DNA from: Pseudomonas massiliensis
Lineage (GTDB): Bacteria > Pseudomonadota > Gammaproteobacteria > Pseudomonadales > Pseudomonadaceae
Assembly: GCF_000826105.1 (NCBI RefSeq)
Contig: NZ_CCYK01000006.1
Span: 620,001-684,000 of the forward strand
DNA: 64,000 nucleotides
Direction: 5' to 3'
Positions 18,101 to 27,047 of the stretch are shown here, piece by piece (within the stretch, counting starts at the first letter, position 1; each line of letters starts with the position of its first letter). The notes below the pieces were generated by a model. It did not search any database. It was not told the origin of the DNA and saw only the letters and a list, made by a program, of their open reading frames with translations. Position numbers and translations under genes: made by a program.

Positions 18101-19458
18101 AGCAATCGTGGGAACAGGAAGACGCCCGGCTGGAGCTGATTCGCTGCCGCCTCGCCGGTTTCGGTCCCTTGTCTGCAGCGGAACTCGCCGCGCCCCTCGG
18201 CCTGCCTGATAGCAGTGTGAACCAGGCCCTGGCGCGCCTGGAAGGCCAGGGCTATGTGATGCGAGGCCGCTTCCGATCCGATATGGAAGATATGCAGTGG
18301 TGCGAGCGTCACTTGCTGGCGCGCATTCATCGCTACACGGTCAAGCGCCTGCGCCGTGAAATCGAACCGGTATCCTTGCAGGATTTCACCCGTTTCCTTT
18401 TCGATTGGCAGCACCTGTCGACACAGACACGAATGCAGGGCAGCGCAGCCCTGACCCAGGTGATCACTCAGTTCGAAGGGTATAGCGCGCCTGTGAGCGC
18501 CTGGGAGAGCGACTTGCTGCCGGCACGGGTGAAGGGGTACAGCGGAGCCTGGCTCGATGAAGCCTGTCGCTCCGGGAAAACCCTATGGCTGAGGCGGGCC
18601 GGGAGCGGCAAGGGAAGCAGCGCAACCCTCAAGGCCACCCCCATCATGTTGCTGCCCAGGGCGCAACTGGCCTTGTGGCAAGCCTTGGCCGAGGAGGTAC
18701 CGGTGGCCGAGCCTGGCCCTCGGGCGCAGAGAGTCCTGGACGCACTGCGCGAGCACGGCGCCCTGTTCTTCGATGAACTGCTGGACGAAGCACGGCTGCT
18801 GCGCAGCGAACTGGAAAATGCCTTGGCCGAGCTGGTAGCCAGCGGACGGGTAAACGCCGACAGCTTCGCTGGCCTGCGGGCCTTGGTGACGCCAGCCTCG
18901 AGCCGCCAGCAACGCAGTCATCGCCGGGGCATGGGCGCTTTTATCGGCGGCATGCAGGACGCCGGGCGTTGGGCCCTGCTGCGTCGTCCCGGCACGCCTC
19001 CCGAGCGCGCGGAGCAACTGGAGTATCTGGCGCGCACCCTGCTGCGCCGCTACGGCGTCGTGTTCTGGCGCCTGCTGGAGCGCGAGGCCGACTGGCTGCC
19101 CAGCTGGCGCGAGCTGTTGCGCGCCCTGCACCGGCTGGAGGCCCGGGGGGAGATTCGCGGGGGGCGTTTCATCGCCGGTTTGCCGGGCGAACAGTTCGCC
19201 CTGCCCGAAGCCATCCCTCTGTTGCGAGAGGTCCGCCGCAGGCCCCTGGACGGCAGCCTGGTCAGTGTCTGCGGGGCGGACCCGCTGAACCTGGTGGGCA
19301 CGCTGCTACCCGGAACCCGGGTGCCTTCCGTGGCCGCCAACCGTCTGGTCTACCGCGATGGCATTCCCGTCGCGGCGATGATTGGCGGCAAACCGGTGTA
19401 TTGGACCGAGCAGGACGTCGCCCTGCACGAGGCGCTGGTGCGCAAGGCGTTCTGGTAG
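15178..19458 (+). CDS. lhr: large ATP-dependent helicase Lhr
   Basis: This 1426-residue SF2 helicase is of the long Lhr type, implicated in DNA repair. The N-terminal core has Walker A APTGSGKT (K55), motif Ia VYVSPLKALSND, the DEIH box VDEIHAV near residue 175, motif III GLSATQKP and motif VI QRVGRSGHQ. The Lhr-core winged-helix and beta-barrel region follows. A C-terminal extension of several hundred residues, seen only in the long form, ends with GGKPVYWTEQD-like sequence. The ATG at 15178 has AAGGTGG just upstream. It follows metR on the same strand and converges on nadA with a 16-base gap. Confidence 0.95.
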   Translation: MNLPPSDLILDAFHPAVQRWFRQSFPTITPAQAAAWPLIAAGQSVLVAAPTGSGKTLTAFLAVLDELVRRALGPEGLPEQTQVVYVSPLKALSNDIQINLQRPLAGISEQLEAMGSPPLRLRTAVRTGDTPQKERAAMRRTPPHILVTTPESLYVLLGSEGGRQLLGNVSSVIVDEIHAVAGSKRGSHLALSLERLQALTAAPLRRIGLSATQKPIERVARFLVGHQRTCAIVDVGHARPRDLALEVPPVPLGPVMANDVWELVYERLAVLAREHRTTLVFVNTRRLAERVTRHLSDRLGRDRVAAHHGSLAREQRLGAEQRLKAGELRVLVATASLELGIDIGEVELVCQIGSPRSIAAFLQRVGRSGHQVGGTPKGRLFPTSMEDLIECAALLDCVQRGELDEVMIPKAPLDVLAQQIIAEVSCQEWHEASLLALMRQAMPYEQLSEADYHELLATLAQGYSTRQGIRGAYLHRDTVSGTLRGRRGSRLTAVTSGGTIADNADYSVILDPQGLNIGSVNEDFAVESLAGDVFQLGNAAYRILRVESGRVRVEDAKGMPPNIPFWLGETPGRSDELSRSVGRLQGAIDHALGVSQGQLEPVLAWLTTDVRLDVASAEQILEYLARTRQALGALPSQETLVMERFFDASGGTQLVIHSPFGSRVNRAWGLALRKRFCRTFNFELQAAASEDAIVLSLSTSHSFALDEVWHYLNSETAESVLIQALLDAPLFGVRWRWNAATALALPRYAGGRKVAPQLQRMKSEDLIAKVFPDQIACLENLAGEREIPDHPLVRQTLDDCLHDALDSEAWLRLLQRIEAGQVRLLSRDLPAPSPLAAAILNARPYAFLDDAPLEERRTQAVLSRRWNDPASVDDMGALAPEAIAAVSEEAWPRPRGEDEMHEALMTLAVITASEAQANEHWPGWLARLAASGRAGQVLVGLETVLWFPRERLACIGAAYPDATIAPALANLPGFEQSWEQEDARLELIRCRLAGFGPLSAAELAAPLGLPDSSVNQALARLEGQGYVMRGRFRSDMEDMQWCERHLLARIHRYTVKRLRREIEPVSLQDFTRFLFDWQHLSTQTRMQGSAALTQVITQFEGYSAPVSAWESDLLPARVKGYSGAWLDEACRSGKTLWLRRAGSGKGSSATLKATPIMLLPRAQLALWQALAEEVPVAEPGPRAQRVLDALREHGALFFDELLDEARLLRSELENALAELVASGRVNADSFAGLRALVTPASSRQQRSHRRGMGAFIGGMQDAGRWALLRRPGTPPERAEQLEYLARTLLRRYGVVFWRLLEREADWLPSWRELLRALHRLEARGEIRGGRFIAGLPGEQFALPEAIPLLREVRRRPLDGSLVSVCGADPLNLVGTLLPGTRVPSVAANRLVYRDGIPVAAMIGGKPVYWTEQDVALHEALVRKAFW

Positions 19459-19474
19459 CCCGCCGGATAGCTCG

Positions 19475-20533
19475 TCAGGCGTTGCCGGCCAGGCGCAGGC
19501 GCGCTGCCTGGGTGAAATCCAGCATCCGCTTGAGTGGGCGGATCGCCTGGGGGATAAGCGCCGGGTCGACGAATATCTCGTTGCTGCCCTCGCGCAGGCA
19601 CTCCAGGGTGCGCTGCAAGGTGTTCATGGCCATCCAGGGGCAATGGGCGCAACTACGACAGGCCGCGCCGTTGCCCGCCGTAGGTGCTTCGATGAAGGTC
19701 TTGTCCGGGCACAACTGCTGCATCTTGTAGAAGATGCCGCGGTCAGTGGCCACGATGAAGATGGGGTTGGACATGCGCTGGGCCGCGGCGATGAGCTGGC
19801 TGGTGGAGCCTACCGCATCCGCCAGGGCGATCACGGATTCTGGCGACTCGGGGTGCACCAGTACGGCCGCCTCCGGATAGAGTGCCTTGAGGTCCTCGAG
19901 CTGACGCGACTTGAATTCCTCGTGAACGATGCAGGCACCGTCCCAAAGCAGCATATCTGCCCCGGTGTGCTTCTGGATGTAGCTGCCCAGATGGCGATCC
20001 GGCGCCCAGAGGATCTTCTCCCCATTGTCCATCAGGCTTTCCACGATCTCCACGGCGCAGCTGGAGGTGACTACCCAATCCGCGCGAGCCTTCACTGCCG
20101 CCGAAGTATTGGCGTACACCACCACGGTGCGGTCCGGATGCTGATCGCAGAAAGCGGAAAAGGCTTCCACCGGGCAACCAAGGTCCAGGGAGCAGGTAGC
20201 ATCCAGCGTAGGCATGAGCACGCGCTTTTCCGGGTTAAGGATCTTCGCGGTTTCACCCATGAAGCGCACCCCGGCTACCAGCACCGTGCTGGCGCTGTGC
20301 TGGTTTCCGAAACGCGCCATCTCCAAGGAGTCTGACACGCAGCCGCCGGTTTCCTCCGCCAGGGCCTGGATGACCGGATCGCAGTAGTAATGGGCGACCA
20401 GCACCGCGTCCCGGGCCTTGAGTTCGGCGGCAATGGCGCGGCGGTATTCGGCCTCTTCGGCGGCGGTGAGCGCAACGGGCTGACGAGCGTCCAGGTGGGC
20501 CTGGACCAGCAAGCGTTCGGAAATATGTGACAT
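19475..20533 (-). CDS. nadA: quinolinate synthase NadA
   Basis: This 352-residue 4Fe-4S enzyme condenses iminoaspartate with dihydroxyacetone phosphate to make quinolinate for NAD synthesis. The three cluster ligands expected from the E. coli enzyme are visible as C114 (DATCSLDLG), C201 (WDGACIVHE) and one Cys of CRSCAHCPW near residue 295. [12 protein letters not shown] and [12 protein letters not shown] bind substrate. The ATG at 20533 is used because the longer frame to 20653 adds a non-conserved 40-residue tail. Confidence 0.96.
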   Translation of the reverse strand: MSHISERLLVQAHLDARQPVALTAAEEAEYRRAIAAELKARDAVLVAHYYCDPVIQALAEETGGCVSDSLEMARFGNQHSASTVLVAGVRFMGETAKILNPEKRVLMPTLDATCSLDLGCPVEAFSAFCDQHPDRTVVVYANTSAAVKARADWVVTSSCAVEIVESLMDNGEKILWAPDRHLGSYIQKHTGADMLLWDGACIVHEEFKSRQLEDLKALYPEAAVLVHPESPESVIALADAVGSTSQLIAAAQRMSNPIFIVATDRGIFYKMQQLCPDKTFIEAPTAGNGAACRSCAHCPWMAMNTLQRTLECLREGSNEIFVDPALIPQAIRPLKRMLDFTQAARLRLAGNA

Positions 20534-20675
20534 GAGGCAGACCTGCAAGCGCTGATGTGTGCGGTGAGCACTATACACCCACCAGCGCTGGGCTCGCTGG
20601 CAGTTGTACAGGCGCGCGCAGGCTATACCGAAAGACGGCCCGGCAAAAGCCATCTTGCCGTTTGGGGTGCCGCGA

Positions 20676-21923
20676 TCAGCCGGAAGGTGGCTCGAACAGC
20701 TCCGCCAGGCGCGGCACCTGCCAGTTGGCCGCCAGCACCAGGGGCATCGGACGGCCGGTCAGGTAGCCCTGGACTCTGTGTGCGCCCAGACGGCGTAGCG
20801 TGAGCAGGTCGGCTGTGGTTTCCACACCTTCGGCGACGACGCTGGTGTCGGTTTCCCGGGCGAAGGCAATCAGGGCGGAAGCCATCGCCCGCCGCTGTGC
20901 GTCGTGCTCTATGCCCTGGGTCAGGGCCATGTCGAGCTTGATGATGTCAGGTCGCAGTTGCAGGATATGGCGCATGCTGGCATACCCGGCCCCGGCGTCG
21001 TCGATGGCCAGGCGCACTCCAGCCGTGCGATAGGGTACCAAGGCATTGCTCAGTGCGTCGTAGTCGGGCACCACGCAATGTTCGGTAAGCTCCAGCACCA
21101 GCCTGGCAGGATCATGATCACTGATAACCTTGGCCAGGCGCCCCGACAGGAGTAGCGCTGGAGAGCAATTGAGGGTCAGGTAGTGCGAGGCAGGGAGCTG
21201 GCCAAGCCCTTCAAGGGCCTTTTCCACTGCCCTTACTTCCATCTCAAGGCCCAGGCCGGCCTCCGCGGCCTCCTGGAACCACAGGTCCGGACTTCGCTTG
21301 GGTTGCGAACTGAATCTGGACAAGGCTTCCCAGCCCGCGATGGTACCGTCGCCCAGGCTGACGATGGGTTGGTAGACGACGTTGGGCTGGGCCTGGGCCA
21401 GGGCAGCACAGATTATCCGGTGCTTGCGCAGGCGCTCTTCCTTGGCGTGCTGGTCCATTTCCAGGCGGTCGGCGATCAGCTCGGCGAATACCTTGAGCAT
21501 GCCCAGATCGCGCGTTCCAAGCGTCGTGTCGGCCAGGGCGGAAAAGCAACAAAGGGTGCCGTAGATTTGCCCATCGCTCAGACGAACTGGAACGCTCAGG
21601 TGCGCTCCGATAGGCAAGGCGCGGGTTTCAGGAATGCTCATGGCCATAGGGACCTGAGCCGTATTGGGGATCAGTTCGGGGAGCAGGCCATCGACGACCT
21701 TCTTGCAATAGCCCGCTTCCAGAGGCAAAACGTCGCCTGGCTTGAGCGGCGCAACCGCGCGAGCGTCCACATGAGTGAAAACGCGATCCCTCTCGCGAAA
21801 GCGGGAAACGAAGGCAACATCCATGTCCAAATGCGTGCGCAACGCCCGCAAAACCCTGTTGATACCTTCATCCCCTGCTTCCTGCGGGGGCCTCAAGGCC
21901 ACTACATTGGTCAACTGCTGCAT
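20676..21923 (-). CDS. GAF-EAL cyclic-di-GMP phosphodiesterase
   Basis: This protein has 415 residues, an N-terminal GAF domain (about 20-160, with [18 protein letters not shown]) and a C-terminal EAL domain (about 175-405). The catalytic set of an active phosphodiesterase is present: the EAL motif itself (GWEALSRF), Asn in LTLNCSP, ELTEH, the Asp pair in [11 protein letters not shown], Lys in IIKLDM and VQGYLTGRP. It should hydrolyse c-di-GMP in the cytoplasm under control of a ligand bound by GAF. The ATG at 21923 follows a strong AGGAGGT. There is no GGDEF partner domain. The nearby GGDEF protein at 34289 could oppose it. Confidence 0.9.
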   Translation of the reverse strand: MQQLTNVVALRPPQEAGDEGINRVLRALRTHLDMDVAFVSRFRERDRVFTHVDARAVAPLKPGDVLPLEAGYCKKVVDGLLPELIPNTAQVPMAMSIPETRALPIGAHLSVPVRLSDGQIYGTLCCFSALADTTLGTRDLGMLKVFAELIADRLEMDQHAKEERLRKHRIICAALAQAQPNVVYQPIVSLGDGTIAGWEALSRFSSQPKRSPDLWFQEAAEAGLGLEMEVRAVEKALEGLGQLPASHYLTLNCSPALLLSGRLAKVISDHDPARLVLELTEHCVVPDYDALSNALVPYRTAGVRLAIDDAGAGYASMRHILQLRPDIIKLDMALTQGIEHDAQRRAMASALIAFARETDTSVVAEGVETTADLLTLRRLGAHRVQGYLTGRPMPLVLAANWQVPRLAELFEPPSG

Positions 21924-22072
21924 TGACCGACCTCCTTGTAAAAGCCGATACCTACAAGATAGTTCTATACCCCTTGTACCCGCCACCGATCGGTGAAGGC
22001 AGTTGAGTCATCTCCCGCACCATTCGTCGGCCGGGAAGACCCGGGGCTAGCGGCCTTCCCGTGCTGATTCAA

Positions 22073-22237
22073 TCAGCCTTCACCGCGCCGACGGTTCCCG
22101 CCGTTACTGTGCTGGCCGCCAATCCGGGCCTTTTCCGCACGATCGGTCTTCACATCTACTGGGGCCGGCGCGCCTCGGCCATGGCCAGACTTGTCTTGAT
22201 CGGAAGAGCCATAGGTTGGTTTGTGATGATTGGTCAT
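22073..22237 (-). CDS. small hydrophilic protein, 54 residues, unknown
   Basis: The ATG at 22237 is preceded by AAGGGGT at good spacing and opens a 54-codon frame (MTNHHKPTYGSSDQDKSGHG). It has no hydrophobic segment and ends in a basic, Gly/Asn/Arg-rich tail (GGQHSNGGNRRRGEG). The composition resembles small stress-induced disordered proteins, and the KGG protein at 22504 lies close on the same strand. I know no function for it. The clean ribosome site and biased composition make it more likely real than a chance frame. Confidence 0.62.
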   Translation of the reverse strand: MTNHHKPTYGSSDQDKSGHGRGAPAPVDVKTDRAEKARIGGQHSNGGNRRRGEG

Positions 22238-22423
22238 GCTGTACCCCTTATAAGAGAGATTGCACAACCTTGGAATACCGAAAGTGGCTGGCAGTTGCGA
22301 AGAACCGCCGAACGGTCTGGCGCTCCGAAATATTGGAGTATTAAATAAACAAAGAATGGGTATTTTGAAAAATTCGTAGGAAGCCTGCGCGTGAAGCACC
22401 AGCAGATTCGATACTAATGAAAA

Positions 22424-22475
22424 CGCCTGAACTTGCAGCAACATCGCCTAGGTAGATGTTGTGCAAGTTCAGGCG
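22424..22475 (-). terminator. long-stem intrinsic terminator of the KGG gene
   Basis: Two arms of about 21 bases (22424-22445 and 22455-22475) are complementary with a single bulge around a 9-base loop. On the minus strand the stem is followed by TTTTC. It lies 28 bases downstream of the KGG gene stop, so it fits an intrinsic terminator. The stem is much longer than usual. Confidence 0.7.
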
Positions 22476-22503
22476 CTTGTACAATCAAGCTGAGGCTTTG
22501 CTT

Positions 22504-22701
22504 TCAGCTCGACGCCGTGGTGGTACTGCTCTTGGCCGCGCCGCGATGGCTGCGACGGCCTCCCTTGCGACCCGCTTCGGCTGCCCTGGCCGGGTCGTTG
22601 GCGAAATTGCCACCAGACACACTCCCCCCCTTGCGGCCGGCTTCAGCCGCGCGCGCCGGGTTGTTTGCAAAGTTACCCGCATTCTTACTTTTTGCTGCCA
22701 T
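22504..22701 (-). CDS. KGG-domain stress-induced protein (GsiB/Con-10 like)
   Basis: This 65-residue hydrophilic protein contains two copies of a KGG unit (NFANNPARAAEAGRKGG at about 10-26 and NFANDPARAAEAGRKGG at about 32-48). The unit is the signature of the KGG family found in B. subtilis GsiB and in stress-induced small proteins. The tail is Ser/Thr rich. AGGAG lies upstream of the ATG at 22701. Family members rise in stationary phase or desiccation; the molecular role is unknown. Confidence 0.88.
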   Translation of the reverse strand: MAAKSKNAGNFANNPARAAEAGRKGGSVSGGNFANDPARAAEAGRKGGRRSHRGAAKSSTTTASS

Positions 22702-23141
22702 GGCGATATCCTCCTGGATGTGGGTCGCTACATAGTTATGGAAGCAAGTCTACTGAATTAGTTTTTATATTCTCCGAGGCAAGCTGACAAACGGTTGGCC
22801 GCGAAAATCAAACTAGTCGGTATCGAAATCGAAACTTCCATATGGATGAGGGAGTTACTTGCAACGTTGCGCTTGCCCTTCGAAAGCGTCAGTCTTTTGT
22901 ACGTATCGTCGTGTGCGAAGCACGGCGCTTGAACGCTGGCCATTTCTGAAGCTCTGATACCAGTACTCTGAGGTTCTTACCCCTGCTGCCTCGCCCTGGC
23001 GCTGGCCAGTGGCGTTTGCTCGGAGCCTTTGACAGACCTGGCCGCTTACCGCCACTGTTGCACCCTGAACGCTTCCGAGGCAGGGCTGGGTGCTCTGTGG
23101 CGCGGCGTCCAGTGCTTTTTCCTATCTTGTGGAGCAAAACC
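22702..23141. other. 440-base stretch without a convincing gene
   Basis: This gap separates the divergent KGG gene and mntH. Short open frames exist on both strands, but none has a ribosome site and a protein-like composition together. Positions 23110-23140 carry the mntH leader with its ribosome site (GTGGAG). I see no recognisable Mn-riboswitch fold and no clear MntR or Fur box, although one could be present. Confidence 0.5.
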
Positions 23142-24518
23142 GTGGCGGAGCCCGAAGACCGACCGAATTTCCGAGCCGATGATGGCGAACCGGCCTTGCT
23201 CAGCCGCTTTGGGGTAGGCGCGCAGCCCAGCCTGGGCGCGCTCAACTCCAGCGTAAGGGTGCCGCAGACAGGCAGTTGGCTTCGCCGCCTTCTGGCGTTC
23301 GCCGGCCCTGGCTATATGGTGGCTGTGGGTTACATGGACCCTGGCAACTGGGCCACGGACCTGGCCGGCGGCTCGCAATTCGGCTACCTGTTGCTGTCGG
23401 TCATATTGCTGTCCAACCTGATGGCCATCGTACTCCAGGCCCTGGCCGCCCGTCTGGGTATCGCCACCGGTATGGACCTGGCCCAGGCCTGCCGGGCTCA
23501 TTACAGCCGCCCAGTGCGTATTTTCCTCTGGCTGGCCTGCGAACTGGCGATCATCGCCTGTGACCTCGCAGAAGTAATAGGCACGGCCATTGCCTTGAAG
23601 CTTCTGTTCGATATACCGCTGATCTGGGGGGCCATCCTGTGCGCGGCGGATGTATTCCTGATCCTGCTGTTGATGAACCGAGGCTTCCGCTGGCTGGAGG
23701 CGTTCGTAGTGGCCCTGCTCACCCTGATTTTCGTTTGCTTCGGCGCGCAAATGGTGATGTCACAACCCGTCATTGCGGACATCCTCCAAGGGTTCGTGCC
23801 CAAGGCCGAGATCGTCACCAACCCGGCAGCGCTCTATCTGGCCATCGGGATCATCGGGGCGACGGTGATGCCGCACAATCTTTACCTGCATTCTTCCATC
23901 GTGCAGACCCGCGCTTACGAGCGCACCGAAGCCGGCAAGCGCCTTGGCCTGCGCTGGGCCGTGACGGACAGCACCATCGCCCTGAGCCTGGCATTGTTCG
24001 TGAACGCCGCCATTCTGATTACCGCCGCGGCGGTGTTCCATGCCGGCGGGCGAACGGATGTGGTCGATATCGAAAAGGCCCATGAGCTGCTATCGCCCAT
24101 GCTGGGCATCGGCATCGCTTCGACCCTGTTCGCCGTTGCGCTGCTGGCTTCGGGAGTCAATTCCACGGTCACCGCTACCCTGGCGGGACAGATCGTGATG
24201 GAAGGCTTCCTGCACCTGCGTATTCCGGATTGGGCACGGCGCCTGATCACCCGCGGCATCGCGGTGGTGCCGGTGGTGGTGGTGACCGCGCTTTATGGGG
24301 AGCGAGGCACTTCCCAACTGCTGGTCTTCAGTCAGGTAATCCTGTCGATGCAATTGCCCATGGCGGTGATCCCGCTGGTGCGCTTCGTCACTGACCGTAA
24401 CAAGATGGGCTCGCTCGTGGCCGGACGGGGACTGGCCGTCGTGGCCTGGCTGATCTCCGCCGTCATCGTGGTCTTGAATGTGAAACTGTTGGTGGGGGCA
24501 GTGCAGGAGTGGCTCTGA
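23142..24518 (+). CDS. mntH: Nramp-type divalent metal (Mn2+) transporter MntH
   Basis: This 458-residue inner-membrane transporter has about eleven hydrophobic segments and imports Mn2+ (and Fe2+) with protons. The metal-site motifs are present: DPGNWATD in TM1 (about residue 66) and [10 protein letters not shown] in TM6 (about residue 245). The GTG at 23142 is chosen because GTGGAG lies seven bases upstream; the open frame extends back to 23016 but without a site. The N-terminal 45 residues before the first helix are hydrophilic. It converges on the DUF4142 gene. Confidence 0.92.
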   Translation: MAEPEDRPNFRADDGEPALLSRFGVGAQPSLGALNSSVRVPQTGSWLRRLLAFAGPGYMVAVGYMDPGNWATDLAGGSQFGYLLLSVILLSNLMAIVLQALAARLGIATGMDLAQACRAHYSRPVRIFLWLACELAIIACDLAEVIGTAIALKLLFDIPLIWGAILCAADVFLILLLMNRGFRWLEAFVVALLTLIFVCFGAQMVMSQPVIADILQGFVPKAEIVTNPAALYLAIGIIGATVMPHNLYLHSSIVQTRAYERTEAGKRLGLRWAVTDSTIALSLALFVNAAILITAAAVFHAGGRTDVVDIEKAHELLSPMLGIGIASTLFAVALLASGVNSTVTATLAGQIVMEGFLHLRIPDWARRLITRGIAVVPVVVVTALYGERGTSQLLVFSQVILSMQLPMAVIPLVRFVTDRNKMGSLVAGRGLAVVAWLISAVIVVLNVKLLVGAVQEWL

Positions 24519-24568
24519 ACCGAGCCTGAAGGGAGCTGGCCGAGCACTGCCCGGCCAGTGGATGAAGC

Positions 24569-25075
24569 TTACTTGGCGTCGCCACCATGGGCAGCGGCCA
24601 GCTTCTTGGCAGCTTGCAGGTGCGCTTCGAGCTTAGGCAGGGTTTCCTTGGCGAAGGCCTTGAGGTCAGCATCTTTGCCTTCGTTGGCTTCTTTCTTGAA
24701 GATCTCGATAGTCTGCTCGTGAGCCTTGACCTGGTTGTTGGCGTAGGAGCGATCGAAGGACTCGTCACGGATGTCCAGGATCATCTTCTTGGCCTTGTCC
24801 ATCAGCTCTGCGTCAGAGGCGACTTCAAGCTTCTTCTGGGTAGCGATGGACTTGAGCTTTTCGTTCGCCTTGGTGTGATCATCGATCATCATCTGGGCAA
24901 AAGTTTTCACGTCCTGGGACTGGCTCTTCTGCAGCGCGGATTTACCCGCTTCGATTTCCGCGATGCCTTTGGCAGAGGCGTCATCGACGAAGTCCTCGGC
25001 ATCGGCCGCGAACGCGGTGTGAGCGCCCAGCAGAAGGAATGCGCCACAGATGCCGGCTTTGAGCGTGTTGTTCAT
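24569..25075 (-). CDS. exported DUF4142 helical protein
   Basis: This 168-residue protein has a clear Sec signal peptide (hydrophobic core AGICGAFLLLGAHTAFA, cleavage near residue 24) followed by an all-helical, Lys/Glu-rich domain. The pattern SAKGIAEIEAGKSALQ, MMIDDHTKANEKL and AHEQTIEIFKKEA is the DUF4142 ferritin-like four-helix family, exported to the periplasm. The function is unknown; the His and Glu spacing is compatible with metal binding. The ATG at 25075 has AAAGGA upstream, and a longer frame to 25567 has no support. Confidence 0.88.
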   Translation of the reverse strand: MNNTLKAGICGAFLLLGAHTAFAADAEDFVDDASAKGIAEIEAGKSALQKSQSQDVKTFAQMMIDDHTKANEKLKSIATQKKLEVASDAELMDKAKKMILDIRDESFDRSYANNQVKAHEQTIEIFKKEANEGKDADLKAFAKETLPKLEAHLQAAKKLAAAHGGDAK

Positions 25076-25288
25076 ACGGATCGTCCTTTTCGTGAATGAC
25101 AGGCAGACGCGCCAAGCGCGCATCATCTTTCCTTCAGACGGAACAAGGGCGCTGGGGTTCCGGTTTTTTTCCCCGCACGCGGAGCCCAGCGCTGGAGACT
25201 GGCCCCGGCGAACCTGCCGTGGGTTGCGGCCTGGCATCGATGTACGGATCATGAGCCATCGACAGGGATCATCAGGGCACTCGGACTC

Positions 25289-26296
25289 ATGAGCAAAAAG
25301 GCTTCCGCGACCATCACCGATGTGGCTCACCGGGTCAATGTCACCACTATCACCGTGTCTCGGGCCTTCAACAAGCCTCACCTGGTCAAGCCAGATACTC
25401 TGGAACGCATCCTGGCCGCGGCGCGGGAACTGAATTACGTGCCCAACGCCTTTGCCCGCAGCCTCAAGCGCAGCGAAAGCATGATCGTCGGCGTGGTCAC
25501 CGCCTCGGTGGACAACCCTTTCTACAGTGAGATGATCAAGGCCATTTCCCGGGAGGCCAAACAGCACGGCTACACCATCATGCTGATCGATACCGACGGC
25601 CTGGCGGACGTAGAAGAGAAAGCCATCGAGACCCTGCTGGGTTATCGCGTCGCCGGCATCATCCTGTCACCGGTTTCCGATGAACCTGGCTACCAGCCCG
25701 GTTACCTGGGGCGCTTGCGTAACGGCGAGCTGCCGGTGGTGCAGTTGGACCGGGCCCTGGCCGACGCGCCTTTCAGCCAGGTGGTTCTGGACAACTACCA
25801 TAGCGGCCTGAAAGGCGCCCAGTACCTGCTGGATAAAGCCCAAGGGCTTGAACGATTGCTGGTGCTGACCGGTCCGGCGGGCTCCAGGATCAGCCATGAC
25901 CGTCTGCAAGGGGTAAAGACCGCCCTGGCTAACGCTGGTCACCCGGTTCAGCTGGACGTGCTGGCCGGCGACTACACCCTCGAGCCAGCCTACCAGGCGA
26001 CCCTGGCCTACCTGCGCGATCACCCCTTGCCCGACGCGCTGTTCGGCTTCAACCAGCTGATCACCCTGGGCGCGCTCAAGGCGCTGCGCGAGCGAGGCGT
26101 TCATCGTAGCGACCTGGCCATCTGTGGTATTGACCGCCTGCCGTTCGCGGATATCTTCGAGTTCCCGGTACCCTGTGTGGCTCATAACGGTACCTGGGCC
26201 GGTACCACGGCCATGCGGCTGTTGCTGGAGCGTATCCGTGACCCGCTGCGGCCACGGGCTCGAGAGGTGGTGGTGGGCGAGCTGGTTAACGCTTAG
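25289..26296 (+). CDS. LacI-family regulator of the adjacent polyol operon
   Basis: This 335-residue repressor has an N-terminal HTH (ITDVAHRVNVTTITVSRAFN, residues 9-28) and a hinge helix ending SLKRSESM. A periplasmic-binding-protein-like effector domain follows (VGVVTASVDNPFYSEMI and VVLDNYHSG). It points toward, and ends 13 bases from, the end of the six-gene minus operon. The natural candidate operator is the palindrome at 33224-33241. The effector is unknown, probably the pentitol or ketose handled by the operon or its phosphate. The ATG at 25289 has only a weak ribosome site. Confidence 0.9.
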   Translation: MSKKASATITDVAHRVNVTTITVSRAFNKPHLVKPDTLERILAAARELNYVPNAFARSLKRSESMIVGVVTASVDNPFYSEMIKAISREAKQHGYTIMLIDTDGLADVEEKAIETLLGYRVAGIILSPVSDEPGYQPGYLGRLRNGELPVVQLDRALADAPFSQVVLDNYHSGLKGAQYLLDKAQGLERLLVLTGPAGSRISHDRLQGVKTALANAGHPVQLDVLAGDYTLEPAYQATLAYLRDHPLPDALFGFNQLITLGALKALRERGVHRSDLAICGIDRLPFADIFEFPVPCVAHNGTWAGTTAMRLLLERIRDPLRPRAREVVVGELVNA

Positions 26297-26309
26297 GCTT
26301 TGCCTGGTT

Positions 26310-27047
26310 TCAGCGGCTGGTATAACCCCCATCCACTGGCAGGCAGACACCGCTGATCATCGAGGCGGCTGTACCGAGCAGGAACAGGACCGGCAGCGCT
26401 ACTTCCTGTGGCTCGGCGAAACGCCCCAAGGGGATGGCCGCCAGCATCGGAGCCCGCTTGGCCGGCTCGCTCCATACCTGGACCGCCATGGGCGTCAAGG
26501 TGACTGTCGGGTTTACAGCGTTGACCCGGATGCCGTACCGCCCCCATTCGCCGCATTGCACCCGGGTCATGGCGTCCATGGCTGCCTTGGAGGCGCAATA
26601 GCTCAGGTGATCGTCGAGCCCGACCATTGACGCCTGGCTGGACACATTGACAATGCTCCCCGCTATGCCGGCGGCGATCATGCCCTTGGCCACCTGCCCC
26701 GCCACCAGCGCCGCGGCACGTACATTCACGGCCATCACCTGATCGAAGGCGGCCGCGTCCAGAGCTACCGCCGATTGCAGCGAGGCGATGCCCGCACAGT
26801 TGACCAGCCCATCCAGTGGCGGTAGCCGGTCGCATGCCCGCAGAATGGCTTCGGGATCGGCCAGGTCTACTTCATAGGTTGTCGCGCCTTCCTCGCTCAG
26901 GCGCGCCAGCACCTGGTGATCGCGTCCGAACACGTGTACCCGAGCTTCGGACGCCAACAGCTGCCGGGTCACTTCCAGACCAATTCCGCTGGTGCCACCG
27001 GTCACCAGCACCTGCTGGCCTTGAAAATCGAACTGTACGTCAGGCAT
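26310..27047 (-). CDS. short-chain dehydrogenase resembling L-xylulose reductase
   Basis: This 245-residue SDR has the cofactor motif TGGTSGIG, an NCAG loop, and a catalytic Ser in IVNVSSQAS with YCASK. Its C-terminal half (IRVNAVNPTVTLTPM, WSEPAKRAPML, IPLGRFAE) closely follows animal dicarbonyl/L-xylulose reductase and bacterial D-threitol-dehydrogenase-type SDRs. An Arg after beta-2 (VFGRD) hints at NADP(H). It overlaps the kinase gene by eight bases, so it is the last gene of the operon. The likely reaction is interconversion of a ketose and a polyol, such as L-xylulose and xylitol. The substrate is inferred. Confidence 0.87.
   Translation of the reverse strand: MPDVQFDFQGQQVLVTGGTSGIGLEVTRQLLASEARVHVFGRDHQVLARLSEEGATTYEVDLADPEAILRACDRLPPLDGLVNCAGIASLQSAVALDAAAFDQVMAVNVRAAALVAGQVAKGMIAAGIAGSIVNVSSQASMVGLDDHLSYCASKAAMDAMTRVQCGEWGRYGIRVNAVNPTVTLTPMAVQVWSEPAKRAPMLAAIPLGRFAEPQEVALPVLFLLGTAASMISGVCLPVDGGYTSR

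Noticed and set aside
22702..23141. Manganese riboswitch (yybP-ykoY) ahead of mntH
   Set aside because: I could not find the conserved core of the motif; only a structure search could settle it.
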